The notes under the pieces are model-generated. The model saw only the letters and a program-made list of their open reading frames with translations. It did not search any database and was not told the DNA's origin. This document shows positions 43,368 to 52,743 of a DNA stretch of 64,000 nt, one piece after another. A program made the position numbers and the translations under genes. Each line of letters starts with the position of its first letter. The first letter of the stretch is position 1. The DNA is taken from the NCBI RefSeq assembly GCF_014898155.1, contig NZ_CP062938.1, forward strand, positions 1,116,001 to 1,180,000, given 5' to 3'. This stretch comes from Bifidobacterium eulemuris (GTDB lineage: Bacteria > Actinomycetota > Actinomycetes > Actinomycetales > Bifidobacteriaceae).

Positions 43368-45554
43368 TCAGGGACGCTCCGCATCCATGTTCATCGCGTT
43401 GAGCTGCCCCATGTCCTTGGCTTCGGGCGCGATGGACCGCCCGCCGAAGTCGTCGAGGAACGTCCGCAACCGCTCCACCAGTTCGGGGTATCCGCGTTCG
43501 GGAAGCTGGGCGAGCAGCCAGCGCACGCCGTCCGCGAAGCATTGCGGCAGCGGCATGCCGTCCAACGTGCGCGAGTAGGTTTCGAGTTTGCTCATCGGCG
43601 CCGCCATCTCGCCGGCCGGCAGATTCAGCCGCGTGTACAGGTCGATGCGTTCGACGTATTTGCCGATGAAGATGAAGGCCTTGAGGCTGGGATCGACCGT
43701 CGAGTTCTCGACGCCTCCCCAGAAGGCGAGTATGTTGTCGGCGATGTCGCGCTGCTTGTAGATGTCGTCCGCGTTGGCGAAGCGGCTGGCCGCGTCGGTG
43801 ATGTTCGTCACCGCCAGTTCGATGTATTGCAGCAGACGCGAGCTGAGCTCCGGCCGCAGGATCACCGCGTTGTTGAACGCGGCGACGATGGCGCTGCGCA
43901 CCGAATCGGGCTGATCGCCGTCGTACAGGAAGCTGCGGATGAACGCGTCGAAATCCTCGAAATCCTGCGGCAGGTCGAGCGCCCGGGCGAAGGGGCGGAA
44001 CGCGTCCACATCCGTGTCCATCACACGGTCGTAGAAGGGCAGGAACTGGACCAACGTGGTGAACGCGCGTTCGGTGTACCGGCCCAGCCAGAACAGGTTG
44101 TCGGCCTTCGAAGCGGTGACCAGAGCCAGCGCATGCGAGCGCGAATGCGGCATAAGACTCACCGATTCGATATGCTCGTCGCGGCGGATGGGTTTGTGGT
44201 TGGGGTCGTCGGGCGCGAGCACCCACGTGTCTTTGAATCCGCCGCCCTGCGACGAGTTGACGATCATCTGCCCCGGCACCGACGAGTAGCGGGTGAGTCC
44301 CGAATACCACACGTGCGTGTTCTGCCCGGTGACGACGAACGCGCGCAGGTCGGCTTTACGCGGGGTTTCCGCGCCGGTGAGAGGATCGACCACGTCGAGG
44401 TCTTTGAACTGGATCACCTCTTGGGCGATGAAGCGGCGCGGCTCGGCGGCGATGCGCTCGGCCAGCTCGGCGCGGGCCGCGCGGTCGAGGTCGCGGCCGA
44501 ACACCACGCCGTAGCCGCCCGCCTCGGCCACGTCCTTGATCACGAGCTCGCCGAGCCTGTCGAGCACGACGGCGCGGTCGGCCTCGAACATCGGCATATA
44601 GGTGGGGGCGTTGTTGAGCAGCGGCTCCTCGCCGAGGTAGTACCGGACCATCTGCGGCACGAAATAGTAGATCGCCTTGTCGTCGGCGGCACCGTTGCCC
44701 GGCGCGTTGACGATCGCCACATTGCCGGCGCGGTAGGCGGAGAGCAGCCCCGGCACGCCGATCACCGAATCGGGGTTGAAGGCGAAGGGGTCGAGGTATT
44801 CGTCGGAAAGCCTGCGGTAGACCACGCCCACGCGATGCCGGTTGCCCGCGTAGTCAAGGAAGAACAGTTGGTTGTTCATCACCTCGAGGTCTTCGGGGAA
44901 GGCGAGCGTCGCGCCGGTTTTCTCCGCCAGATAGGCGTGTTCGAAGAACGCCGAGTTGTAGCGGCCGGGCGTGAGCACCACGGCGATGCCCTCGGTGGAG
45001 ACGAAATCCATGGCTTTGCGCAGCAGCCGCGGATAATCGCGGTTGTCGCGCACGCGTACCTCGCGGAACAGTTTGGGGTTGATGCGCCGTTCGATATCGC
45101 GCGCGAACAGCGGGTAGCTGGCACCGGAGGGGATGCGCAGATTGTCCTCCAGCACCCACCAGCGGCCGTCCTCGCCCTGCACCAGATCCTCGCCCGCGAT
45201 ATGCGCGAACACGCCTCCCGGCGGCGTCACGCCGTTGACCTGCGGAAAATAGCCTGCGGAGGTGTAGACGAATTCCTCGGGGATCACGCCGTCATGGATG
45301 ATGCGCTTGTCGGAGTAGATGTCGGCGAGGTAGGCGTTCAACGCGTTGACGCGCTGCTTCAGGCCCGCCTCCAGCCGGTCGTATTCGTCGGATTCGATGA
45401 TGCGCGGAATCGGATCGTAGGGGAACAGCCGGTCGTGGTATTCGCCGTCGCTGTAGACGCCGAAACGCACGCCGTTGCGGCTGAGTTCCCGGTTGATGTC
45501 CTCGCGTCGGTTGATCAGCTCGTTCGCGAGTGTGCGCGCCGCCCGTTCGATCAT
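43368..45554 (-). CDS. Circularly permuted ATP-grasp / alpha-E domain fusion protein
   Basis: A 728-aa protein joining two families often encoded separately. Residues 1 to about 475 are the circularly permuted ATP-grasp ligase (COG2308): FPYDPIPRIIESDEYDRLEAGLKQRV, VLEDNLRIPSGASY, LTPGRYNSAFFEHAYLA, VIKDVAEAGGYGVVFG, RKADLRAFVVTG and SSQGGGFKDTWVL. Residues about 500-720 are the alpha-E domain (COG2307): NLFWLGRYTERAFTTLVQFL, SRFANADDIYKQRDIADNILAFWGGVENS and GKYVERIDLYTRL. By analogy with other ATP-grasp enzymes it may form an amide or peptide bond; no substrate is established. ATG 45554 starts at the conserved region; the longer frame is spurious. Confidence 0.85.
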   Translation of the reverse strand: MIERAARTLANELINRREDINRELSRNGVRFGVYSDGEYHDRLFPYDPIPRIIESDEYDRLEAGLKQRVNALNAYLADIYSDKRIIHDGVIPEEFVYTSAGYFPQVNGVTPPGGVFAHIAGEDLVQGEDGRWWVLEDNLRIPSGASYPLFARDIERRINPKLFREVRVRDNRDYPRLLRKAMDFVSTEGIAVVLTPGRYNSAFFEHAYLAEKTGATLAFPEDLEVMNNQLFFLDYAGNRHRVGVVYRRLSDEYLDPFAFNPDSVIGVPGLLSAYRAGNVAIVNAPGNGAADDKAIYYFVPQMVRYYLGEEPLLNNAPTYMPMFEADRAVVLDRLGELVIKDVAEAGGYGVVFGRDLDRAARAELAERIAAEPRRFIAQEVIQFKDLDVVDPLTGAETPRKADLRAFVVTGQNTHVWYSGLTRYSSVPGQMIVNSSQGGGFKDTWVLAPDDPNHKPIRRDEHIESVSLMPHSRSHALALVTASKADNLFWLGRYTERAFTTLVQFLPFYDRVMDTDVDAFRPFARALDLPQDFEDFDAFIRSFLYDGDQPDSVRSAIVAAFNNAVILRPELSSRLLQYIELAVTNITDAASRFANADDIYKQRDIADNILAFWGGVENSTVDPSLKAFIFIGKYVERIDLYTRLNLPAGEMAAPMSKLETYSRTLDGMPLPQCFADGVRWLLAQLPERGYPELVERLRTFLDDFGGRSIAPEAKDMGQLNAMNMDAERP

Positions 45555-45718
45555 CGTCTCCGCTCCCTTAGGGTACCTGTGGATTGGTTCATCGCGTTCA
45601 CGCGTGCCGTGCGGCGCGCGGTTCCGATGCCGCCAGACTAGGACGGTGCGGTTTCCGACAGCGTGCGTTTGTGTTACGGGCGCGAAAATAGCTTGGGCGG
45701 GCGGGAGTCCACAGCCTG

Positions 45719-46621
45719 TTACAGCGTGCGCACGGCGCGGATGGCTTCGGCGCGGGCGGCGAGCTGGTCGTCGGCCGGATAGGCGATATGTTCCAGCGTG
45801 AGCCCTTGGGGGGCGATGGGGCCGGTGGATCCCTCGCGCAGAGGCACGGCCATTTTGCCGGCGAACCAGTCGAGGTCGCGTTTGCCGAGACCCACCTGCA
45901 CGCAGCCGTTGACCAGGGAGCGCACCATATTGCGCGCGAAGGCGTCGGCCACGATGGTGAAGCACACCAGGCCGGACTCCACAGCGGGGGTTTCGTAGGC
46001 CAGACCGGTCGCGTCGATCAGGGGACGGACGGGCACGCGCTCCCACCGCGCGTATTTCACCTCGCGGATGGTGGTGCCGCCCGGATTCGGTGTGGCGAAG
46101 GATCCGAAATCATGCAGACCGATGGTCGTCGCCGCGGCCTCGTTCATGGCATCCAGATCGAGCCGGTCGTCGATCCGCAGCACAAAGCCGCGCATCCGGG
46201 GGTCCGCCTCGCTCCCCCGGTCGGCGATGCGGTAGACGTAGGTGCGTTCCAGCGCGGAGAAGCGCGCGTCGAAGCCGCTGGGGGCGCGGCTGACGCGGTG
46301 GAGGGTGATGTCGTCGGGCAGCATGCGGGAGAGACGGCGCCGCAACGCTTCGATGCCGGAGACGTTCATATGGCCGACCGCGCGCTCCAGCAGCGCCTCG
46401 TCCAAGTCGATATGGCACACCTGATGGCTGGCGTGCACGCCGGTGTCGGTGCGGCCCGCCACGGTCAGACGCAACCGCTGGTCGGGATCGTCCTGCGGGA
46501 CGCGCAGCACGGTATGCAGCGCGGATTCGATGGTGCCCTGCACGGTGCGCAGCGTCGGCTGTGTCGCCCAACCGTAGAATCCGCCGCCGTCGTACGCCAA
46601 ATCAATGCGAAGTCGTGTCAT
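45719..46621 (-). CDS. truA: tRNA pseudouridine(38-40) synthase TruA
   Basis: Modifies U38-40 in tRNA anticodon stems. The 300-aa product has RIDLAYDGGGFYGWATQP, the catalytic-Asp motif VAGRTDTGVHASHQVCH, and LVCFTIVADAFARNMVRSLVNGCVQVG near the C-terminus. ATG 46621 has no Shine-Dalgarno but has TAGTAT 7 nt upstream. It follows rplQ in the same direction beyond a terminator hairpin, the usual actinobacterial order (rpoA-rplQ-truA). Confidence 0.94.
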   Translation of the reverse strand: MTRLRIDLAYDGGGFYGWATQPTLRTVQGTIESALHTVLRVPQDDPDQRLRLTVAGRTDTGVHASHQVCHIDLDEALLERAVGHMNVSGIEALRRRLSRMLPDDITLHRVSRAPSGFDARFSALERTYVYRIADRGSEADPRMRGFVLRIDDRLDLDAMNEAAATTIGLHDFGSFATPNPGGTTIREVKYARWERVPVRPLIDATGLAYETPAVESGLVCFTIVADAFARNMVRSLVNGCVQVGLGKRDLDWFAGKMAVPLREGSTGPIAPQGLTLEHIAYPADDQLAARAEAIRAVRTL

Positions 46622-46628
46622 GGCTTCC

Positions 46629-46634
46629 ATACTA
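46629..46634 (-). promoter_or_regulatory. Candidate -10 box for leaderless truA
   Basis: TAGTAT, one mismatch from the TATAAT consensus at the third position and one at the fourth, lies exactly 7 nt before the truA ATG on the minus strand. Confidence 0.5.
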
Positions 46635-46677
46635 CGGCCACGCCGCCGACGCGCCCGTATGACGCTGTAAAACGACA

Positions 46678-46712
46678 AAGGGTCGGAAACCCTTTGCGGA
46701 TTTCCGACCCTT
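46678..46712 (-). terminator. Terminator hairpin after rplQ
   Basis: A 12-bp perfect stem AAGGGTCGGAAA / TTTCCGACCCTT with an 11-nt loop, 23 nt after the rplQ stop. Only a short T stretch follows on the minus strand (TTTGTCG), so strength is uncertain. Confidence 0.75.
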
Positions 46713-46734
46713 GTCAATGCGTTGTGAAGCTAGC

Positions 46735-47265
46735 TCACTCGGCCTTCTCGGCCTCGGCCTCAGCGGCGGCCTCGGTGTTCTCCACCTCAGCGGCCTCAGC
46801 CTCGACGGCCTCGGCTTCGATCTTGGTCTCCTCGACCTCGACCGGGGCTTCCTCGGCGACCTTGACGGCGGCTTCGGCTTCCTTGACCACGGCCTGCTTC
46901 GGGCTCACCGGCTCGGTGACGAGCTCGATGATCGCGGCGGGGGCGTTGTCGCCGACGCGCGGGGCGATCTTCACGATGCGGGTGTAGCCGCCTTCGCGCT
47001 GCTCCATCTGCTCGGCGATCTGGGTGAACAGGATGTGCACCACGGACTTGTTGCGGATGACGCGCATCACGCGACGGCGGGAGTGCAGATCACCGCGCTT
47101 GGCGAAGGTGATCAGGCGCTCGGCCAGCGGACGAAGGCGCTTGGCCTTCGGCAGCGTGGTGACGATGCGGCCGTTCTGGAACAGGCTGGTGGCCATGTTC
47201 GCCAGCATGAGGCGCTCATGCGCGGGGCTGGACGCCAGGCGCGGGCCCTTCTTCGGTGTAGGCAT
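46735..47265 (-). CDS. rplQ: 50S ribosomal protein L17 with acidic tail
   Basis: Large-subunit protein bL17, 176 aa. The first 118 residues are canonical ([25 protein letters not shown], the basic [22 protein letters not shown], and GGYTRIVKI). The last 55 are Ala/Glu/Val-rich ([19 protein letters not shown]), an actinobacterial extension. It is the last gene of the alpha operon, 95 nt after rpoA. Confidence 0.97.
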   Translation of the reverse strand: MPTPKKGPRLASSPAHERLMLANMATSLFQNGRIVTTLPKAKRLRPLAERLITFAKRGDLHSRRRVMRVIRNKSVVHILFTQIAEQMEQREGGYTRIVKIAPRVGDNAPAAIIELVTEPVSPKQAVVKEAEAAVKVAEEAPVEVEETKIEAEAVEAEAAEVENTEAAAEAEAEKAE

Positions 47266-47360
47266 GGGTTTTCTCCTTATTGTCCGGCCGGGTCGCAGGT
47301 GGGCATATGCCCGAGCGTCCGCGACCCGTTTTCCGAACGGTTATGCAAAAGCGGCTGTTC

Positions 47361-48356
47361 TCACTCGTCTTCCGGGGAGAAGAAGGTGCCGCCTTCGAGG
47401 TTGGTGGTGTCGAAGGCAATCGGCGAGGTCTTCAGCGCCAGACCCAGGGTCTGCAGCTTGTCCTTGACCTCATCGATGGACTTCATACCGAAATTGCGGA
47501 TGTCGAGCAGGTCCTGCTCGGTGTGGGAGACGAGCTCGCCGATGGTGTGGATGCCCTCACGCTTGAGGCAGTTGTAGCTGCGCTGGGTGAGGTTGAGATC
47601 CTCGATCGGCACGGCCATCTCGGGGTTGGTCTCTTCGGCCACGGGAGCCGGACCGACCTCGACGCCCTCGGCCTGGATGTTGAGCTCGCGGCACAGGCCG
47701 AAGAGCTCCACCAGGGTCGAACCGGCGGAAGCCACCGCGTCACGCGGGGAGATGGCGGGCTTGGTCTCCACGTCCAGAATGAGCTTGTCGAAGTCCGTGC
47801 GCTGTTCCACACGGGTGGCCTCGACCTTGTAGCTCACCTTGAGCACCGGGGAGTAGATGGAGTCGACCGGGATGCGGCCGATCTCATCGCTGTCCTGCTT
47901 GTTCATCTGAGCCGGCACATAGCCGCGGCCGCGCTCGACGGTGAACTCGATCTCGAGTTCGCCGTCCTCGGCGAGGGTGGCGATGTGCAGATCGGGGTTG
48001 GCGATGGTCACGCCGGCCGGAGGGGTGATGTCCCCCGCGGTGGCCTCGCCCTTGCCGCTCTTGCGCAGATACATGACCACCGGCTCATCGTATTCGCTGG
48101 TGAGCACGATGCCCTTGATGTTGAGCAGAATCTCGGTCACATCCTCCTGCACGCCAGGCAGCGTGGTGAACTCGTGCAGTGCGCCGGAAACGCGCACAGA
48201 GGTCACCGCGGCACCCGGAATGGAGCTCAGGAGCGTACGACGAAGCGAGTTGCCGAGCGTGTAGCCGAAGCCAGGCTCGAGCGGCTCGATGATGAAACGC
48301 GAACGCTGCGGGTTCAGGGACTCCTCGGTCAGTGTCGGACGCTGTGCAATAAGCAC
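47361..48356 (-). CDS. rpoA: DNA-directed RNA polymerase subunit alpha
   Basis: A 331-aa alpha subunit. The N-terminal assembly domain shows [39 protein letters not shown], and the C-terminal DNA-binding domain shows [51 protein letters not shown]. The frame opens with GTG at 48356, with AAAGGA 7 nt before it. It lies 77 nt after rpsK. Confidence 0.98.
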   Translation of the reverse strand: MLIAQRPTLTEESLNPQRSRFIIEPLEPGFGYTLGNSLRRTLLSSIPGAAVTSVRVSGALHEFTTLPGVQEDVTEILLNIKGIVLTSEYDEPVVMYLRKSGKGEATAGDITPPAGVTIANPDLHIATLAEDGELEIEFTVERGRGYVPAQMNKQDSDEIGRIPVDSIYSPVLKVSYKVEATRVEQRTDFDKLILDVETKPAISPRDAVASAGSTLVELFGLCRELNIQAEGVEVGPAPVAEETNPEMAVPIEDLNLTQRSYNCLKREGIHTIGELVSHTEQDLLDIRNFGMKSIDEVKDKLQTLGLALKTSPIAFDTTNLEGGTFFSPEDE

Positions 48357-48433
48357 TATGGTATCCTTTCAGCTTTTGGTCGGCGGTGCACTCACCGGTC
48401 AAAGCGGGTTGGATGGATTGATATTCTGAGTGC

Positions 48434-48832
48434 TCAGACGCGGCGGCGCTTCGGAGGACGAACGCCGTTGTGTGCTTGCGGGGTCACGTCGGTGATGGAA
48501 CCGACCTCGAGACCCGCGGACTGCAGGGAGCGGATGGCGGTTTCACGACCGGAACCCGGGCCCTTGACGAACACGTCGACCTTCTTGACGCCGTGCTCCA
48601 TCGCCTTGCGGGCGGCGGACTCGGCGGCCAGACCAGCGGCGAACGGCGTGGACTTACGGGAGCCCTTGAATCCGACATCGCCACCGGACGCCCAGGACAC
48701 CACAGCGCCGGACGGATCGGTGATCGAAATGATCGTGTTGTTGAAAGTGGACTTGATATGCGCCTGCCCGACCGGCACCGACTTGCGGTCCCGACGACGA
48801 GGCTTGCGCGCGGCCTGCTTGGGAGCTGCCAT
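48434..48832 (-). CDS. rpsK: 30S ribosomal protein S11
   Basis: 132-aa uS11, with the basic N-terminus [34 protein letters not shown] and the C-terminal [19 protein letters not shown] that contacts 16S rRNA in the platform. Length and sequence match the family; the gene follows rpsM by 86 nt. Confidence 0.98.
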   Translation of the reverse strand: MAAPKQAARKPRRRDRKSVPVGQAHIKSTFNNTIISITDPSGAVVSWASGGDVGFKGSRKSTPFAAGLAAESAARKAMEHGVKKVDVFVKGPGSGRETAIRSLQSAGLEVGSITDVTPQAHNGVRPPKRRRV

Positions 48833-48918
48833 TGACCCTCGTTTCCTAGTAACGAACTTATTTGATGATGTCCAGGCGATGGGATGGGTTCATCCCGTGG
48901 CCTGGAGCGTGCCACCGA

Positions 48919-49296
48919 CTACTTGGTGGCCTTCTTCTTTCCGGCGACCGTGCGCTTCGGGCCCTTGCGGGTGCGGGCGTTGGTCTTGGTGCGCTGACCG
49001 CGCACGGGAAGTCCCTTACGGTGACGCTGGCCTTGGTAGCAGTTGATCTGAATCTTACGACGGATGTCCGCGTCGATTTCACGACGCAGATCGCCCTCGA
49101 TCTTGTAGTTGGCCTCGAGGTAGTCACGCAGCGTGATCAGCTGCTCATCGGTAAGATCCTTGACGCGGATATCCGGATTGATACCGGTCGCGGCAAGCGT
49201 TTCCTTGGCACGAGTGCGGCCCACACCGAAAATGTAGGTGAGGGCGATCTCGATGCGCTTCTCATTGGGGATGTCGACTCCGGCAAGACGTGCCAT
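48919..49296 (-). CDS. rpsM: 30S ribosomal protein S13
   Basis: 125-aa uS13 of the 30S head: [29 protein letters not shown], the H2TH-like middle, and the C-terminal [28 protein letters not shown] tail that approaches the tRNAs. ATG 49296 is the conserved start; the longer frame adds 12 unrelated residues. It is preceded by rpmJ after 133 nt. Confidence 0.98.
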   Translation of the reverse strand: MARLAGVDIPNEKRIEIALTYIFGVGRTRAKETLAATGINPDIRVKDLTDEQLITLRDYLEANYKIEGDLRREIDADIRRKIQINCYQGQRHRKGLPVRGQRTKTNARTRKGPKRTVAGKKKATK

Positions 49297-49429
49297 TGCG
49301 ATTCCTTCTGTGCTCCGCAGGTCTTGCACCAAATCGCCCGGATTCCCGGCCCGGGCCTGCGTACCCGGGGTTCAGTCCCGAAGGACTGTGATTCAGTGCC
49401 TTATTCTCTTATGCCGCTGGAATCTGCTC

Positions 49430-49543
49430 TCAGCCCTGACGCTGCTTGTGGCGCGGGTTGATGCAGATCACCATGACGCGGCCGTGACGACGGATCACGC
49501 GGCAGTTCTCGCAGATCCTCTTCACACTAGGGCTGACCTTCAT
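49430..49543 (-). CDS. rpmJ: 50S ribosomal protein L36 (zinc type)
   Basis: A 37-aa bL36 beginning [20 protein letters not shown] and ending [11 protein letters not shown]. The zinc ligands Cys11, Cys14, Cys27 and His32 are all present, so this is the zinc-binding form. AAAGGA lies 6 nt before the ATG, within a 12-bp tandem duplication shared with the infA stop region. The gene is too short for most ORF calls but unmistakable between infA and rpsM. Confidence 0.97.
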   Translation of the reverse strand: MKVSPSVKRICENCRVIRRHGRVMVICINPRHKQRQG

Positions 49544-49549
49544 GGTTTT

Positions 49550-49573
49550 CCTTTACTTGTACCTTTACTTGTA
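49550..49573. repeat. 12-bp perfect tandem duplication over the infA stop and rpmJ RBS
   Basis: CCTTTACTTGTA occurs twice in a row (49550-49561 and 49562-49573). On the minus strand this reads TACAAGTAAAGG twice, so the last infA codons (Tyr-Lys), the stop and the AAAGG ribosome-binding sequence of rpmJ are duplicated. Confidence 0.9.
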
Positions 49574-49783
49574 GCGGTACGTAATACGTCCGCGGTTCAG
49601 GTCGTACGGGCTCATCTCAAGCACGACACGATCCTGCGGCAGGATGCGGATATAGTTCTTGCGCATTTTGCCGGAGATCGTGGCGAGCACGATGTGCTTG
49701 TTCTCGAGTTCGACGCGGAACATCGCGTTCGGCAGCGCTTCCACCACCTGTCCTTCGACTTCAATCACACCGTCTTTTGCCAT
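49565..49783 (-). CDS. infA: Translation initiation factor IF-1
   Basis: 72-aa IF-1 with an S1/OB fold: [69 protein letters not shown]. Exact family length. ATG 49783 is the conserved start. It is the first gene after the adk terminator, so it likely has its own promoter in 49784-49864, though no clear -35/-10 pair was seen. Confidence 0.98.
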   Translation of the reverse strand: MAKDGVIEVEGQVVEALPNAMFRVELENKHIVLATISGKMRKNYIRILPQDRVVLEMSPYDLNRGRITYRYK

Positions 49784-49864
49784 GTGTCTGCAGTTCCTGT
49801 CCTTTGGATGATTACTACGGCGCATCCGAAGACACACCAAATTGCAAGATTAGCCGAAATAGAA

Positions 49865-49890
49865 AAACGACACGCCGTAGCGTGTCGTTT
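49865..49890 (-). terminator. Rho-independent terminator after adk
   Basis: An 11-bp perfect stem AAACGACACGC / GCGTGTCGTTT with a 4-nt loop, followed on the minus strand by TTTTTCT. It lies 30 nt after adk and separates the secY-adk unit from infA. Confidence 0.92.
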
Positions 49891-49920
49891 CCTAGCCTTT
49901 TGGGGTGAGGATGGTAAGAA

Positions 49921-50493
49921 TCAGGCGACCTTGGCGTCCAACGCGGCCACGATATCGGCCTGGATGGCGTCGATCTCACCCACGCCGTCGATGGCGACCA
50001 GCAGGCCGCGCTCACCGTAGGTGTCCAGCAGCGGGGCGGTCTCCTGTGCGTAGGTCTCAAGACGCTTGGCGATCACCTCGGGGGTGTCGTCGGTGCGGCC
50101 CTGCTCGGCGGCGCGCTTGGCCATACGCTCCATCAGCACGTCCCTGTCGGCGTCGAGCGCCACCACGGCGTCGAGCGGCGTGCCGAGATCGGCCAGCATG
50201 GCGTCCAGCGCCTCGACCTGGGAGGCGTTGCGCGGATAGCCGTCGAGGATCCAGCCGTTCTTGGTGTCGTCCATGGCCAGACGGTCCTTGACGATCTTGT
50301 TGGTCAGCTCGTCCGGCACCAGCTCGCCCTTGTCGGTGTAGCTCATGGCCTCAAGACCCAGCTCGGTCTTGTTCTTGATGTTGTAGCGGAAGATGTCGCC
50401 GGTGGAGATGGCGGGGATGCCGTAATGCTCGGCGAGCTTCGCGGCCTGGGTGCCTTTGCCCACACCCTGCGGGCCCATGATCAGCAGACGCAT
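49921..50493 (-). CDS. adk: Adenylate kinase
   Basis: 190-aa short-form adenylate kinase: P-loop MGPQGVGKGTQAAKLAEHYG, ISTGDIFRYNI for AMP binding, WILDGYPRNASQVEALD, and a short LID. It balances ATP, ADP and AMP. ATG 50493 is the conserved start, downstream of secY by 84 nt; a terminator follows. Confidence 0.97.
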   Translation of the reverse strand: MRLLIMGPQGVGKGTQAAKLAEHYGIPAISTGDIFRYNIKNKTELGLEAMSYTDKGELVPDELTNKIVKDRLAMDDTKNGWILDGYPRNASQVEALDAMLADLGTPLDAVVALDADRDVLMERMAKRAAEQGRTDDTPEVIAKRLETYAQETAPLLDTYGERGLLVAIDGVGEIDAIQADIVAALDAKVA

Positions 50494-50577
50494 GTTGGTT
50501 CCTTTGATTGTGAAGTGTGTTGTGGATGAACGACGGTGCCGCTTTCTCGGTGAAGAAAGCGGCACCGCTATGAAAGG

Positions 50578-51912
50578 CTACTTGCCCTCTACTTTGTCGG
50601 TGTTCTCGAACAGGAAGCCGGTGTACTGGTACTGTTCGGTCTGTGCCTTGGCCTGGCGCAGGGTGTCGAGGCCGACGCCCGCGATGATCAGGATGGTGGT
50701 GCCGCCGAAGGGCAGCTGGGTGTTGAGTCCCAGCGCCATGATGAGCACGGTCGGAATCAGCGCCACGAAGAGCAGGTAGATGGCGCCGACGGTGTTGAGT
50801 CGGTTCATCACATAGCTCAGGTAGCGGCTGGTGGCGTTGCCGGCGCGGATGCCGGGGATGAAGCCGCCGTACTGCTTCATGTTGTCCGCGGTCTCGTCCG
50901 GGTTGAACGTGATCGAGGTGTAGAAGAAGCAGAAGAACACGATCATCACCGCGTACAGCGCGATGTACCACACGGAGGTGGTGTCGGCGAGGTTGTTGTT
51001 GATCCACTCGGCCCAGTCGGCGTCGGAGTCGAACTGCGCGATCAGGGTCGGGATCGCAAGAATGGAGGAGGCGAAGATCGGCGGGATGACGCCGGACATA
51101 TTCACCTTCAGAGGCAGGTAGGTGGAGGAGCCGCCGTACATCTTGCGGCCGATCATACGACGGGTGTACTGCACCGGGATGCGGCGCTGGCACAGCTCCA
51201 CGTAGTCGACGAAGATGAGGATGACGAGCAGCACGGCCACGACGATGGCGAACTTGGTCCAATCGCCGTCGGTGCCGTCGGTGCCCCAGCCGATCTCCCA
51301 CAGCTGCGGCAGGAAGCCGGAGCAGATGGACATGAAGATAAGCACGGACATGCCCTGTCCGATGCCCTTTTCGGTGACGAGCTCGGCCATCCACATGATC
51401 AGGCCGGTGCCGCCGGTCATGATGAGCACCATCACGACGAGGTTCCACACGGAGCCGTCGGGGATGACCTGCGAGCACTGGTAGTTGAACAGCGCGCCGG
51501 AGCGGGCGGTCACCAGAATGGTGGTGGACTGCAGCACGGCCAGGCCGATGGTGAGGTATCGGGTGTACTGGGTGAGCTTGGCCTCGCCCGACTGGCCTTC
51601 CTTATGCAGCGCTTCGAAGCGCGGGATGACCACGCGCAGCAGCTGCACCACGATGGAGGCGGTGATGTACGGCATCACGCCCAACGCGAAGATGGACAGC
51701 TGAAGCATGGCGCCGCCGGAGAACAGATTCACCAGTCCGATGAAGTTCTCGGAGGTTGTGCTCATATCCCCCACGCATTCCTGCACCACACCGTAATCCA
51801 CACCCGGCGTCGGGATGAAGGAGCCGATGCGGTAGATGATGATGATGAACAGGACGAAGAGGATCTTCTTCCTCAACTCCTTGGTCTTCAGGGCCTGGAT
51901 TAGCGTCCTCAC
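50578..51912 (-). CDS. secY: Preprotein translocase subunit SecY
   Basis: Ten-helix channel protein of 444 aa. Seen are the first helix (ILFVLFIIIIYRIGSFIPTPGV), FSGGAMLQLSIFALGVMPYITASI near the plug, and the cytoplasmic loop with YVELCQRRIPVQYTRRMIGRKMYGG. The start is GTG at 51912 with GGAGGAA 8 nt upstream. A small hairpin (GCATGCC/GGCATGC, about 51926-51948) lies just before the ribosome-binding site. TACACT in the 191-nt upstream gap could be a -10 box. It would export the two giant proteins and the lipoprotein of this window. Confidence 0.97.
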   Translation of the reverse strand: MRTLIQALKTKELRKKILFVLFIIIIYRIGSFIPTPGVDYGVVQECVGDMSTTSENFIGLVNLFSGGAMLQLSIFALGVMPYITASIVVQLLRVVIPRFEALHKEGQSGEAKLTQYTRYLTIGLAVLQSTTILVTARSGALFNYQCSQVIPDGSVWNLVVMVLIMTGGTGLIMWMAELVTEKGIGQGMSVLIFMSICSGFLPQLWEIGWGTDGTDGDWTKFAIVVAVLLVILIFVDYVELCQRRIPVQYTRRMIGRKMYGGSSTYLPLKVNMSGVIPPIFASSILAIPTLIAQFDSDADWAEWINNNLADTTSVWYIALYAVMIVFFCFFYTSITFNPDETADNMKQYGGFIPGIRAGNATSRYLSYVMNRLNTVGAIYLLFVALIPTVLIMALGLNTQLPFGGTTILIIAGVGLDTLRQAKAQTEQYQYTGFLFENTDKVEGK

Positions 51913-52030
51913 CTGGATTCCTCCCTAACGCATGCCATGTGGGCATGCATAAAAAACAAACTCTAACGCACGAGTGTAACCTAGAGCATCTACCTGTGCG
52001 CCTGCTGGGCAGGTCTACCCCCTATACGAA

Positions 52031-52065
52031 ATGACCCTCGCCGCGGCTTTGGCGGAGAGGGTCAT
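52031..52065 (-). terminator. Hairpin terminator after rplO
   Basis: ATGACCCTC (52031-52039) pairs with GAGGGTCAT (52057-52065) around a GC-rich loop, 39 nt after the rplO stop; only TTTCGT follows on the minus strand. It marks the end of the S10-spc transcript before secY. Confidence 0.65.
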
Positions 52066-52103
52066 CTCATACGATACAGCCGTTTTTGGCGGTTCTTCGA
52101 GGA

Positions 52104-52556
52104 TTACTTCTCGGAGATGGAGCCGCCGGCGGCTTCGATCTTGGACTTGGCGGAAGCCGAGGCCTTAACCCCCTTAAGGGTGAATGCCACGGTGGTCTCG
52201 CCGTCGCCCAGGACCTTGACCGGATAGCCGCCGCGCACGGCGCCCTTGGCGACCAGATCCTCGGCGGTCACCTCGCCGCCGGCCGGGTACAGCTCGGCAA
52301 GCTTGGAGATGTTGACGACCTGGTACTCGGTCTTGAACGGGCTCTTGAAGCCGCGCAGCTTCGGCAGGCGCATGTACAGCGGCAGCTGTCCGCCTTCGAA
52401 GCCGGGACGCACATGGGTGCGCTTCGTCTGGCCCTTGAAGCCACGACCGGAGGTCTTACCCTTGGAGCCTTCGCCTCGACCCACGCGGGTGCGAGCCTTC
52501 TTGGCGCCCGGGGCGGGCTTGAGGTCGTGCATCTGCAGGATTTCGTTATCTGCCAT
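52104..52556 (-). CDS. rplO: 50S ribosomal protein L15
   Basis: 150-aa uL15: [35 protein letters not shown] at the Gly/Arg/Lys-rich N-terminus, [22 protein letters not shown] in the middle and a C-terminal [15 protein letters not shown] strand ([15 protein letters not shown]). Two nucleotides follow rpmD, so the genes are translated together. Confidence 0.97.
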   Translation of the reverse strand: MADNEILQMHDLKPAPGAKKARTRVGRGEGSKGKTSGRGFKGQTKRTHVRPGFEGGQLPLYMRLPKLRGFKSPFKTEYQVVNISKLAELYPAGGEVTAEDLVAKGAVRGGYPVKVLGDGETTVAFTLKGVKASASAKSKIEAAGGSISEK

Positions 52557-52558
52557 AA

Positions 52559-52741
52559 TCAGTCAACCTCCTCGACGGTAACCAGGTGGCGAACCACGTT
52601 CACCAGGCCACGGTTGGCCGGGGTGTCCGGGCGGACCACGGTCTGGCCGATCTTGCGCAGGCCCAGCGTGTGCGCAGTGGCGCGCTGCTTGGGCGTGCGG
52701 TTCACGAGACCGTGATGCAGCGTAATCTTCAGGTTAGCCAT
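52559..52741 (-). CDS. rpmD: 50S ribosomal protein L30
   Basis: 60-aa uL30: [34 protein letters not shown] and [19 protein letters not shown] 52741 begins the canonical MANLKI; two codons of upstream frame were discarded. It sits between rpsE (2 nt) and rplO (2 nt). Confidence 0.97.
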   Translation of the reverse strand: MANLKITLHHGLVNRTPKQRATAHTLGLRKIGQTVVRPDTPANRGLVNVVRHLVTVEEVD

Positions 52742-52743
52742 GC

